Part shown: in pieces, positions 1 to 7,606 of the stretch
How the letters are laid out: the number at the start of each line of letters is the position of its first letter
How positions within the stretch are numbered: position 1 is the first letter of the stretch
From: Marinimicrobium koreense
GTDB lineage: Bacteria > Pseudomonadota > Gammaproteobacteria > Pseudomonadales > Cellvibrionaceae
Direction: 5' to 3'
Length of the DNA: 64,000 nt
Assembly: GCF_003762925.1 (NCBI RefSeq)
Contig: NZ_RJUK01000001.1
Location: forward strand, 2,542,001 to 2,606,000
Position numbers and translations under genes: made by a program
The notes under the pieces: generated by a model
Told to the model about the DNA's origin: nothing
The model's input: only the letters and a program-made list of their open reading frames with translations
Databases searched by the model: none

Positions 1-2825
1 TTGGTGCCATCACACGTTCGACATTGCTGCCGATTCTGGCTCTTGGGCTCGCTGCCTGTGGCGGAGGTGTGGGCGACCCGGTGGGGTCCGGTGACGACAG
101 CGGCGGCGGGCAGACACCGGACCCGGTCGTGGTGGATTTCCCGATTGTCTATGTACTGCGCTCCGTCCCCCGGGATGAGGACTCCGACGAAATTCTGGCT
201 GACGTACTGACCGAGCCGGCCCAGTTTAACCCCGGAGCCCGACTGTACTTCCAGGACCGGGCCACCGCGACGGCGGGCCGGCGGGAACTGACCGCCGGGC
301 TGTTCGATGGGGAGGCGCTTTACGATGTGAAGGACATTGCCGTCCACCCGGATGGAGACCGCTTTCTGTTTGCCCTGCGGGCGCCGGAGATCGAAGACGC
401 GGATGACGACGAGCAACCCACCTGGAATATCTGGGAATATGACCTGCACACCGAGTCCCTGCGCCGGGTGATCAGCTCCGATCTAAGCGCCGAGGCAGGT
501 CAGGACGTCAGCCCGCAGTACCTGCCGGATGACCGCATCCTGTTCAGCTCCACCCGTCAGAGCCGCAGCCGGGCGGTGTTGCTTGACGACGGCAAACCCC
601 AGTTCGCGGCCCAGACCGAAAACGACAATCAGGATGCCCTGGTGCTCCACGTGATGGACTCGGACGGGCGCAATATCGACCAGATCAGCTACAACCAGAG
701 CCACGACCTGCAGCCGCTGATCGACGTCGAGGGCCGGGTGCTGTTCACCCGCTGGGATGGTTTCGCGCAAAACCGGCTGAGCTTCTATCAGCTCAACCCC
801 GACGGAACGGGCCTGGCGCCGCGCTACGGCTACCACAGTCTGGCCGGCAGTGAGGCACCCGCCCTCTTCTCGACCCAATTGACACTGGACGGTCAATTGC
901 TGGCCATTGCCAAGCCACAAGACGAGCTGCTGGGCGGCGACCTGGTGCGGGTGGATGTGGCCAACCATGTCGAGAATGATCAGACTCTGGACGGTGTGGC
1001 GGGCGGCCCGGCCCAAACGTCACTCGCCGATCGACCCATTCCCCTGAACGGCGATATCTCCCGCGCCGGGCTCTACCACGCGGCCTATCCCATGCAGGAT
1101 GGTAGTGAGCGCTTACTGGTCAGTTGGAGCCCCTGCCGGGTGTCCGTGCCCGACCCCGAGCAGGAGGATGGCGTCCGGATTCGCCCCTGTACCGAGGAAT
1201 GGCTGAACACCGAGGGTAACGAACCCGCCCCACCACTGTTCGGCCTGTGGGTGTTTGACCCCGAAGGCCCGACCCAGCAGCCGGTAGTGCTGCCGGAAGA
1301 AGACCAGATGGTCACCGACCCCATCGCCCTGGAACCCCGCCCCCGGCCCGGCTTTCAGGAGCCCCTGGTGGGCGAGTCCAACTGGGTCAGTGAAGGCGTC
1401 GGGGTACTGCATATTCAGAGTGTGTACGACCTGGACGGCGAGGCGAGCGTCGATATCGACGCGCTGATGGACCCGGCCCAGACCACGGCCGACGAGCGAC
1501 CGGCCCGCTTCCTGCGACTGCTGAAAGCCGTCTCCAGCCCGGACAATGATACCCTGAACGACCAGGACGACGAGGTGTTCGGCAACCGCTTCAACCAGAA
1601 CCGGGGCCTGCTGGAAATTCTCGGCTATGTGCCCATCGAGCCCGACGGGTCGGTAATGACCAAGGTGCCCGCGGATATCGCTTTCAGTTTCGATATCGTC
1701 GATGCCGAGGGCACCCGGATCATGCCCCCGCACCGCAACTGGTTGCAGTTGCGTCCCGGGGAGCAACGCCATTGTCAGGGCTGCCACAGCGCCGATAGTG
1801 AAGTCCCCCACGGCCACCCCGAGCGCGGGCCGCTACCCGCTTATACCGGCGCGGATACCGAGGGCCTCCCCTTTCCCAATACCCGGCGCACGGATCGATT
1901 TGACACCCCGGTGTTTCCCGAGCTGGAGCAGACCATGGCCGAGTTCGACGCGGCCATCGCCTTCACCTGCAGCAACCCCGATGATCCCGCCACCTGCAGC
2001 CCCAGAGGCCCCCGCAAACCGGACGTGAATATCCGCTACACCGACATCTGGACCGACCCGGCGGTGCGCGAGCCCGACCCGGATCACCAGCGCCTGTACA
2101 GCGCCCTGGCGGCGGACGATTACCGTGAGTACGTCAATGGCGAAAACCCTGACGAAGGCCTGACCGTCTCGGCCACTTACCCGCCCACCAGCGAAGGCTG
2201 CCAGACCCAATGGACCGCGTTGTGCCGGGTGGTGATCAATTATGAAAACCATATTCAGAACCTGTGGGAGCGTCAGCGGCTGCTGACCGAGGAAAACGAC
2301 GAGGGTCAGGCGACGTTGGTCCTGAATGAATTCGATGAGCCCGTGGACCACACCTGTGTGGGCTGTCACACCCGTTTCGACGCCGACGATGCGCCTCGGG
2401 TCCCCGCCGGCCAGTTGGAGCTGACCCGCAATGCGGCAGGCAACGGTCAGATGACGTCTTACCTTGAGCTACTCAATGGTGACGATGAGGTGACGCTGGT
2501 CGATGGCGCGGTGATCGACCTGTTGGTGGAAACCGGGGAGTTTGAAACCGATGAGGAGGGTGAGCTGGTATTGGATGACGACGGCAACCCGATTCCGATT
2601 CTGACCACGGTGCCGGTACAACCGCCATTATCCCGAGGCGGAGCCGCTGCCAGCGCCGCGTTCTTTGCGCGTTTTGAGCAGACGAACGACCTGACTGCCC
2701 CCGACGCGGTGGATCACCGTGGTATGCTCAACCCCGATGAACTCCGACTCCTGCGGGAATGGCTCGACACCGGTGCCCGCTATTACAATAACCCTTTTGA
2801 CCGGGCGCGACAGGACGACGAATGA
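1..2825 (+). CDS. HzsA-like lipoprotein with beta-propeller and two c-type haem motifs (5' end cut off)
   Basis: The frame is open from base 3 and ends in TGA at 2823-2825. A TTG at 24 could start it, but in-frame codons upstream (..GAITRST) supply the positive charge a lipoprotein signal needs, so the true start probably lies before the window. A lipobox LAAC precedes a CGGG stretch, which suggests a lipid-anchored protein. Counted from TTG 24, residues about 40-400 carry TolB/WD40-like propeller signatures (FSSTRQ, LFTRWDG). CQGCH at about 584-588 and CVGCH at about 778-782 are two CxxCH haem c motifs. This combination matches the 'hydrazine synthase alpha subunit-like' families found outside anammox bacteria, where hydrazine synthesis is not expected. 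A redox or electron-transfer role at the envelope is inferred, and the substrate is unknown. A 30-bp inverted repeat lies 52 bases after the stop. Confidence 0.8.
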   Translation, partial: GAITRSTLLPILALGLAACGGGVGDPVGSGDDSGGGQTPDPVVVDFPIVYVLRSVPRDEDSDEILADVLTEPAQFNPGARLYFQDRATATAGRRELTAGLFDGEALYDVKDIAVHPDGDRFLFALRAPEIEDADDDEQPTWNIWEYDLHTESLRRVISSDLSAEAGQDVSPQYLPDDRILFSSTRQSRSRAVLLDDGKPQFAAQTENDNQDALVLHVMDSDGRNIDQISYNQSHDLQPLIDVEGRVLFTRWDGFAQNRLSFYQLNPDGTGLAPRYGYHSLAGSEAPALFSTQLTLDGQLLAIAKPQDELLGGDLVRVDVANHVENDQTLDGVAGGPAQTSLADRPIPLNGDISRAGLYHAAYPMQDGSERLLVSWSPCRVSVPDPEQEDGVRIRPCTEEWLNTEGNEPAPPLFGLWVFDPEGPTQQPVVLPEEDQMVTDPIALEPRPRPGFQEPLVGESNWVSEGVGVLHIQSVYDLDGEASVDIDALMDPAQTTADERPARFLRLLKAVSSPDNDTLNDQDDEVFGNRFNQNRGLLEILGYVPIEPDGSVMTKVPADIAFSFDIVDAEGTRIMPPHRNWLQLRPGEQRHCQGCHSADSEVPHGHPERGPLPAYTGADTEGLPFPNTRRTDRFDTPVFPELEQTMAEFDAAIAFTCSNPDDPATCSPRGPRKPDVNIRYTDIWTDPAVREPDPDHQRLYSALAADDYREYVNGENPDEGLTVSATYPPTSEGCQTQWTALCRVVINYENHIQNLWERQRLLTEENDEGQATLVLNEFDEPVDHTCVGCHTRFDADDAPRVPAGQLELTRNAAGNGQMTSYLELLNGDDEVTLVDGAVIDLLVETGEFETDEEGELVLDDDGNPIPILTTVPVQPPLSRGGAAASAAFFARFEQTNDLTAPDAVDHRGMLNPDELRLLREWLDTGARYYNNPFDRARQDDE

Positions 2826-2877
2826 GGGACTTGGTTTTTTTGCATAGGCTTGAACCTTCTGGTTTAGCTTCACGTCC

Positions 2878-2989
2878 GGTCAGGGACGTGGTACTCCATT
2901 CCGGGACTCGCTGTGAATACATCCCTGTACGCTCCTCACCGCTAGTCCCGCGGGTGAGGGTCCCGGAATGGAGTACCACGTCCCTGACC
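2878..2989 (-). repeat. Structured inverted-repeat element A
   Basis: Left arm 2878-2907 and right arm 2960-2989 are perfect 30-base reverse complements. The 52-base middle, read on the minus strand, holds a small hairpin (CTCAC...GTGAG around a GGGACT loop) followed by the conserved core with CAGGGATGTATTCAC and GCG. It has the same architecture as the elements at 3067, 58343 and 58542. On the minus strand the 5' arm ends in GGGAC and the 3' arm begins GTCCC. It sits 52 bases after the stop of the first gene. Confidence 0.9.
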
Positions 2990-3066
2990 TCCTCACGCTG
3001 TAGTACGTTTGGAGAAATCCCGACCCAGGTTCAATGGAGAAGAGTCGGAAGCTTACAAGGCACTGA

Positions 3067-3178
3067 GGCCCGATGTGGGGTAGACCATTCCAAGACCGTG
3101 AGCCGAGGGACTCGCGCTCTCGAGCGTACAGGGATGTATTCACCGCGTGTCTTGGAATGGTCTACCCCACAGCGGGCC
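3067..3178 (+). repeat. Structured inverted-repeat element B
   Basis: Arms 3067-3096 and 3149-3178 are 30 bases each with one mismatch. The 5' arm ends CCAAGAC and the 3' arm begins GTCTTGG. The middle has an inner hairpin (GAGCCGAG / CTCGCGCTC) and a core of GAGCGTACAGGGATG followed by TATTCACCGCG. The core is the same as in element A read on the opposite strand, but the arms differ by several compensated changes. It ends 45 bases before the SH3b beta-barrel gene. Confidence 0.9.
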
Positions 3179-3223
3179 GGACGTTCACCTATCACGGCAG
3201 GCATAAAAACACTCCTTATTGCG

Positions 3224-3928
3224 ATGCTGACTCTACTCAGCGCACTGACAACCGCCGACGCCCCGAAAGTCACCGTCGCCACCACTTATATCGACGTTCA
3301 TACCGGCCCCGGTAAAGGCTATCCGATCTTTCATATCGTCGAAAAAGACGAAGCCATCACCCTGGAAAAACGCCGCACCGACTGGATCAAAATCACCACC
3401 CGGCGCGGCAAAACCGGCTGGATACACGTCGACAGCCTGGCCAACACCCTCGACCGCACCGGTCAGGCCCCCGACATTCGTGCACCCGGTCGCGAGGACT
3501 ATGGCGAGCGGCGCTGGGAACTCGGGTTTGCCGGGGGTGACTTTGATGGGGCCGACTCCCTCGGGCTCAACCTCGGGTTTCGCTTTACCGAACACCTCAC
3601 CGCCGACCTGCGGCTGAGCCAGAGTACCGGGCAGTTTTCCGACAGCCGGATTGCCAGCATCGGGTTGATGCACCAGCCCTTTCCCGACTGGTGGGTCTCG
3701 CCCTATTTCCGGCTGGGTACCGGGCAGATCCGTATTCAACCGAGTGCGACGCTGGTGGAAGCCGAGGACCGGGAAGACAATCTGTTTCAGACCAGCCTGG
3801 GTGCTTACGTCTACCTGACCCGGCGCTTTTTTCTGCGCCTGGAAATGACCCAACACCAGATACTCACCAGCCGCGACACCAACGAAGAGGTTAACGAATG
3901 GCAACTGGGTTTCAACGTCTACTTCTAG
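3224..3928 (+). CDS. Exported SH3b-domain outer-membrane beta-barrel protein
   Basis: The chosen start is ATG 3224, giving 234 residues. The frame stays open back to 2822, but that part is inverted-repeat DNA. A hydrophobic stretch (MLTLLSALTTADA) serves as a short signal peptide. An SH3_3/SH3b domain covers about residues 16-75 (VHTGPGKGYPIFH, WIKITTRRGKTGWIH). The rest is an amphipathic beta-strand-rich barrel (about 100-234) ending in NVYF, the terminal aromatic expected of outer-membrane barrels. SH3b domains usually bind peptidoglycan or protein, so a barrel tethered to the cell wall is inferred. Its 3' end overlaps the next barrel gene by 31 bases, implying a shared transcript. The short signal peptide leaves the start uncertain. 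Confidence 0.65.
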   Translation: MLTLLSALTTADAPKVTVATTYIDVHTGPGKGYPIFHIVEKDEAITLEKRRTDWIKITTRRGKTGWIHVDSLANTLDRTGQAPDIRAPGREDYGERRWELGFAGGDFDGADSLGLNLGFRFTEHLTADLRLSQSTGQFSDSRIASIGLMHQPFPDWWVSPYFRLGTGQIRIQPSATLVEAEDREDNLFQTSLGAYVYLTRRFFLRLEMTQHQILTSRDTNEEVNEWQLGFNVYF

Positions 3929-4536
3929 CCCTCGCCCTGGCGAGCACAGCACCGCTGGCCCTCGCTCAGGACGGGCCGCTGGGTGATATTGTCGGCCCGG
4001 ACGAAGAGCGCCGGCGGATCAGCGAGCGCGACCTGGACACCGAGAATTTCGAGTTCGGCGTGTTCTACGGGCTGATGAGCGTGGAGGACTTCGGCAGCAA
4101 TCCCGTGGCCGGAATCAGCCTGAGCTATCATGTCACCGAAGCGATTTTCCTGCAGGCCAACGCCGCACAGACCGAGACCCGGGAAACCAGCTATGAATTG
4201 CTGAGCGGCGCGGTGGAACTGCTGACCGAAGACCAGCGGGACTACACCTATTACAATCTGTCCCTGGGGTACAATTTCCTGCCGGGGCAGATTTACCTCA
4301 CAGAAAACTGGAGTTTCAACACCGCCGCCTATGTCATCGGCGGTGCGGGCAATACCGAGTTCGCCGGGCAGGATTACTTTACCTACAACCTGGGCGCCGG
4401 TTTCAAACTTTACACCACCGACTGGCTGGCTCTGGACCTGGGCATGCGCGGCCACGTGTTTACCCACGAGCTGTTCGGCCGGGAGGTGGAAGTGAACAAT
4501 CTGGAGGCACGTCTGGGCGTGTCGCTGTTTTTCTAA
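3898..4536 (+). CDS. Outer-membrane beta-barrel domain protein
   Basis: The protein has 212 residues with a clear signal peptide ending near ALAQ (residue 24). It resembles the 'outer membrane beta-barrel domain' family shared by myxobacteria and some gammaproteobacteria. The body has alternating aromatic strands (FGVFYGLMSVEDF, YYNLSLGYNF, LGVSLFF) and ends in Phe, as barrels do. The start overlaps the SH3b gene by 31 bases, so the pair is probably co-translated. No enzymatic motif is visible. The family often occurs near ExbB/ExbD/TPR clusters like the one at 12.4-21.6 kb here. A structural link to that cluster is inference. Confidence 0.7.
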   Translation: MATGFQRLLLALALASTAPLALAQDGPLGDIVGPDEERRRISERDLDTENFEFGVFYGLMSVEDFGSNPVAGISLSYHVTEAIFLQANAAQTETRETSYELLSGAVELLTEDQRDYTYYNLSLGYNFLPGQIYLTENWSFNTAAYVIGGAGNTEFAGQDYFTYNLGAGFKLYTTDWLALDLGMRGHVFTHELFGREVEVNNLEARLGVSLFF

Positions 4537-4571
4537 TCATGATGATCGGGTTTTAAGAGAGGAATTGAGCC

Positions 4572-5048
4572 ATGAGATTGACGCACTATTTGCTGTTCGC
4601 CCTGTTCGGTTTCGCGGCCTCGGCTTATGCCGAGAAGGCGCCGGACTTCACCCTGAAAAGCGACAACGGCGACAACGTCCGGCTGGAGGAGCAGCGTGGC
4701 AAGGTGGTGATGATCAACTTCTGGGCCTCCTGGTGCGCGCCCTGCCGCAAGGAGATGCCGCTGCTGGAAGAACTCCACGACCGCTACGAGCAGGCCGGCT
4801 TCACTCTGTTTGGCGTCAACGTCGAGCAGAACCCCGAGGCCGCGCAGAAATTCCTGGATGACGTGGGCGTCACCTTCCCGATTCTGTTCGATCCCGAGAG
4901 CACCGCAAGCCGCGCTTACCAGGTGAGCGCCATGCCCACCACTGTGATGGTGGATCGCGATGGCAATGTGCGTTACGTCAATCGCGGCTACAAAGACGGT
5001 GATGAAGCCAAGTACCGCGACCAGATCCGGGAGTTGATTCGCGAATGA
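4572..5048 (+). CDS. TlpA-like periplasmic thioredoxin
   Basis: The protein has 158 residues with a signal peptide (cleavage after SAYA, residue 20) and a thioredoxin fold of the TlpA/ResA type. The redox motif WCAPC gives the CxxC at Cys55-Cys58. The usual cis-proline segment AMPTT lies at about residue 120. A likely Shine-Dalgarno AGAGAGGAA lies 8-16 bases before the ATG. The protein probably reduces disulfides or apocytochrome thiols in the periplasm. It overlaps the DUF4266 gene by 4 bases (ATGA) and so forms an operon with it and the DUF3570 gene. A role in maturing a partner of that operon, or the cytochrome upstream, is plausible but not shown. Confidence 0.88.
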   Translation: MRLTHYLLFALFGFAASAYAEKAPDFTLKSDNGDNVRLEEQRGKVVMINFWASWCAPCRKEMPLLEELHDRYEQAGFTLFGVNVEQNPEAAQKFLDDVGVTFPILFDPESTASRAYQVSAMPTTVMVDRDGNVRYVNRGYKDGDEAKYRDQIRELIRE

Positions 5049-5269
5049 AGCCCCTTCGCTACAGCCTCGCGCTCACCGTCTGCGCACTGCTCGGTGCCTG
5101 CAGTGTGCAGCCCTGGGTACAACCCTACGAACGCCAGAAGCTCGCCGACCCGATCATGAGCTTTGATCGCGACCCGGCGTCCAGCAGTTATCTGGGGCAT
5201 GTGCACGACGCCCGGGAGGCCGGTCGTGGCGCTGATGGCAGTGCGGGAGGCGGCTGTGGTTGCAACTGA
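5045..5269 (+). CDS. DUF4266 small lipoprotein
   Basis: The protein has 74 residues. The signal peptide ends in lipobox LGAC (Cys19), followed by the conserved DUF4266 block WVQPYERQKLADPIM and a C-terminal Gly/Cys tail (GGGCGCN). It overlaps the thioredoxin gene by 4 bases and the DUF3570 gene by 14. The function of DUF4266 is unknown. From recall, it travels with DUF3570 and thioredoxin genes, often near apbE. The Cys-rich tail could bind a metal or be a substrate of the neighbouring thioredoxin, which is inference. Confidence 0.85.
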   Translation: MKPLRYSLALTVCALLGACSVQPWVQPYERQKLADPIMSFDRDPASSSYLGHVHDAREAGRGADGSAGGGCGCN

Positions 5270-6446
5270 TCGATCGCGCACGCGGGTAAGGCAATGGCTG
5301 GCGCTACTGGTTGTCGGGTGTTTTGCCGGAACCGCCTGGGCGTCCGTGCTGCCCGAGGAGCGTATCGATGTTCTCTATCACAGCTATGACGGCGGCGGCG
5401 TCAAAATTGACGGGCCTTCGGTGTTGATGCGCAAAAGCATTGGCGGATCGGTCTCGGTGTCCGGTAAATATTACGTCGATACCGTCAGCGGCGCGTCCAT
5501 TGATGTGGAAGCCGCCGGGGTGGACGTCAACTCCGCCGCCAGCCCCTACGCCGAAGAGCGTACCGAGTACAACGCCGGTATCGACTATCTGAACGACCGC
5601 ACCTTGATCAGCGCCGGCTACGCTACCAGCCAGGAAAATGATTACGACGCGGAAACCGTCAGCTTCGGTATCACCCAGACTTTTTTTGGCGACCTGACCA
5701 CCGTCAGCCTCACCACCAGCTACGGCGACGATGTAATCGGTCGCAACGATCGACCGGACTTTGAAGAGCATCTGGAGCGCCGCCGCTACGGACTGACCCT
5801 GACCCAGATTCTGCGCACCGACCTGATTGCCGCGTTCAGCTATGAAGCGGTCATTGACGAAGGTTTTCTGAACAATGCGTATCGGCAGGTGCGCTACCGG
5901 GACTCCAGTAGCGCCCGTGGCTATAGCTATCAACCGGAGGTCTACCCCAACACCCGCAACAGCGACGCCTTCGGTCTGCGGGCCATTTACCACCTGCCCA
6001 ACCGCCGCTCCGCCCTGCGCGGGGAGTACCGATACTTTCAGGACAACTGGGCGATCGAAGCCCACACCGGTGAGCTGCGCTACACCCACAGTCACGACGA
6101 CAGCTGGTTGTTCGAGTTGAAGTTGCGCCACTACGATCAGACCGGCGCGGACTTTTACTCGGATCTGTACGACTTCCGCGACGCCCAGAACTACCTGGCC
6201 CGCGATAAGGAAATGGGGCCCTTTAGCTCCAATACGATTGGCTTGGGTGCCACCTATAATTTACCGCGCTTCGCCATCCCGGGTTTTGAACGCAGCAGCA
6301 TCAACCTCTATTGGGACCACATCCGTTTTGACTACGAAGACTTTCGCGATGTCCGGGTTTCCCCCGACGACTACGCCGCCGGGGAAGAGCCGCTGTATCA
6401 GTTTGATGCCAACGTGATCCGGTTTTATTTATCTTTCTGGTTTTAA
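5256..6446 (+). CDS. DUF3570 outer-membrane protein
   Basis: The chosen start is GTG 5256, preceded at 5-base spacing by GGGAGG (5245-5250). It gives 396 residues with a signal peptide (RQWLALLVVGCFAGTAWA). ATG 5235 is the alternative. The sequence fits DUF3570: a conserved N-terminal block (ERIDVLYHSYDGGGVKIDGPS), then many beta strands, and a terminal YLSFWF typical of an outer-membrane barrel. It overlaps the DUF4266 gene and is the last gene of the thioredoxin operon. The molecular function is unknown. From recall, the family is linked to ApbE-type flavinylation loci, and an apbE gene lies at 21.7 kb, outside this operon. Confidence 0.82.
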   Translation: MVATDRSRTRVRQWLALLVVGCFAGTAWASVLPEERIDVLYHSYDGGGVKIDGPSVLMRKSIGGSVSVSGKYYVDTVSGASIDVEAAGVDVNSAASPYAEERTEYNAGIDYLNDRTLISAGYATSQENDYDAETVSFGITQTFFGDLTTVSLTTSYGDDVIGRNDRPDFEEHLERRRYGLTLTQILRTDLIAAFSYEAVIDEGFLNNAYRQVRYRDSSSARGYSYQPEVYPNTRNSDAFGLRAIYHLPNRRSALRGEYRYFQDNWAIEAHTGELRYTHSHDDSWLFELKLRHYDQTGADFYSDLYDFRDAQNYLARDKEMGPFSSNTIGLGATYNLPRFAIPGFERSSINLYWDHIRFDYEDFRDVRVSPDDYAAGEEPLYQFDANVIRFYLSFWF

Positions 6447-6479
6447 ACTGGCCAGGTTCAGAACCTCTGAAACTACTGA

Positions 6480-7487
6480 CTAAATGCTCTCCAAAAACTG
6501 CTCATAGGCCGCAATTGCCCGATCCATGGTGGCATTGAGTGAGTCATCAACAGTCTGGCACTGCGGATGATTTCGGTAGTAGGCCACGGACTGGCGAATT
6601 CCCTTTTCAAAACGCGTAGTGGCCCTATAGCCCGGCACAAACGTTTTGATTTTGGTGTTATCCAGAACAAAGCTGATACTGGCATCTCCCAACAGAGGTG
6701 CTTCGAACTCGGGCAGAAACCGGGCGATGCATCCGCTGGTCATATGGATGGGACGGGGTTTGACGCCCAGGGCCCGGCCCAGCTCGTCCAGGTATTGATC
6801 CCAGGTTTTCACCTCATCGGAGGTAATATGAAAGGCATGCCCCAGGGTTTGCGTGTGTCCCAATAATCCGGCAAAGCCCTTGGCAAAGTCGGTGTTGTGG
6901 GTGATGCACCATAGAGAGCTTCCGTCGCCAGGAACTATCACTTTTTTGCCTTTCAGAATCCGATCCGCCAGGGTCCAGGGATGCTCCGCGCTATTGACGG
7001 CGAACGGAATGCTGGCCTCACCATAAGTTTGTGAAGGCCGGACAATAGTCGCGGGGAAATCATGCTCCCGGTATGCAGCCAGAAGCCGCTGCTCGCACGC
7101 AATCTTGCTGGTGGCATAATCCCACACCGGGTTGTGCTGCGGCGTCGACTCATCGAGAACGTAATACACCGGCGGTCTCTGGTAGGTCGCCACCGTGCTG
7201 ATAAAAATATACTGGCCAGTTTTGCCGGTAAAATACTCGATATCCCGATCAATCTCGTCGGGGTGAAAGACAATCCAGTTCACCACCACATCAAAGTATT
7301 CATCTTTGAGCAGCGCCTGAATGTCGCGGCGGTTTTTGATATCACCCTGAACAACCCTCGCTCCCTCAGGCACAAACTCACTGCGGTTACCGCGATTGAG
7401 TAGCCAGAGATCAACACCCTCAGCGGCCAGCAACCGGGACACCGCCGTGCTGATCTGACCGGTACCACCAATAAACAATACTTTCAT
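6480..7487 (-). CDS. SDR-family NAD(P)-dependent epimerase/oxidoreductase
   Basis: The protein has 335 residues with an extended-SDR Rossmann start, GGTGQIS at 7-13, and the catalytic pair Tyr124/Lys128 in YATSK. STVATY near 98-102 supplies the usual Ser/Thr. The layout resembles NDP-sugar epimerases and related NAD-dependent dehydratases. The substrate cannot be read from sequence. It lies after the GH31 gene on the same strand, with a 119-base gap, so a carbohydrate link is possible but weak. It converges on the DUF3570 gene (33-base gap), and I see no strong terminator between them. Confidence 0.85.
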   Translation of the reverse strand: MKVLFIGGTGQISTAVSRLLAAEGVDLWLLNRGNRSEFVPEGARVVQGDIKNRRDIQALLKDEYFDVVVNWIVFHPDEIDRDIEYFTGKTGQYIFISTVATYQRPPVYYVLDESTPQHNPVWDYATSKIACEQRLLAAYREHDFPATIVRPSQTYGEASIPFAVNSAEHPWTLADRILKGKKVIVPGDGSSLWCITHNTDFAKGFAGLLGHTQTLGHAFHITSDEVKTWDQYLDELGRALGVKPRPIHMTSGCIARFLPEFEAPLLGDASISFVLDNTKIKTFVPGYRATTRFEKGIRQSVAYYRNHPQCQTVDDSLNATMDRAIAAYEQFLESI

Positions 7488-7606
7488 ATAACCGACGCCT
7501 TATCTGTTGCTCCAAAGAGTCAGAGTGACCTTATAGCCCTGAGTGTGCACTACTTCGTACCGGATTGAAAACCGGGTGTCCATTAGAAGCAAGCGGAGGT
7601 TCTTTT

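Larger units (their letters stand above)
2826..3223. other. 398-base intergenic region holding two large inverted repeats
   Basis: The frame is open here from 2822 into the next gene, but its translation has no protein-like features and is made mostly of two inverted repeats (2878-2989 and 3067-3178), so I treat it as non-coding. About 45 bases separate the second repeat from the chosen ATG at 3224. I see no convincing promoter. Confidence 0.7.

Noticed and set aside
2822-3223. In-frame N-terminal extension of the SH3b gene
   Set aside because: It is built from two inverted repeats and lacks hydrophobic or domain structure. The signal peptide begins at ATG 3224.
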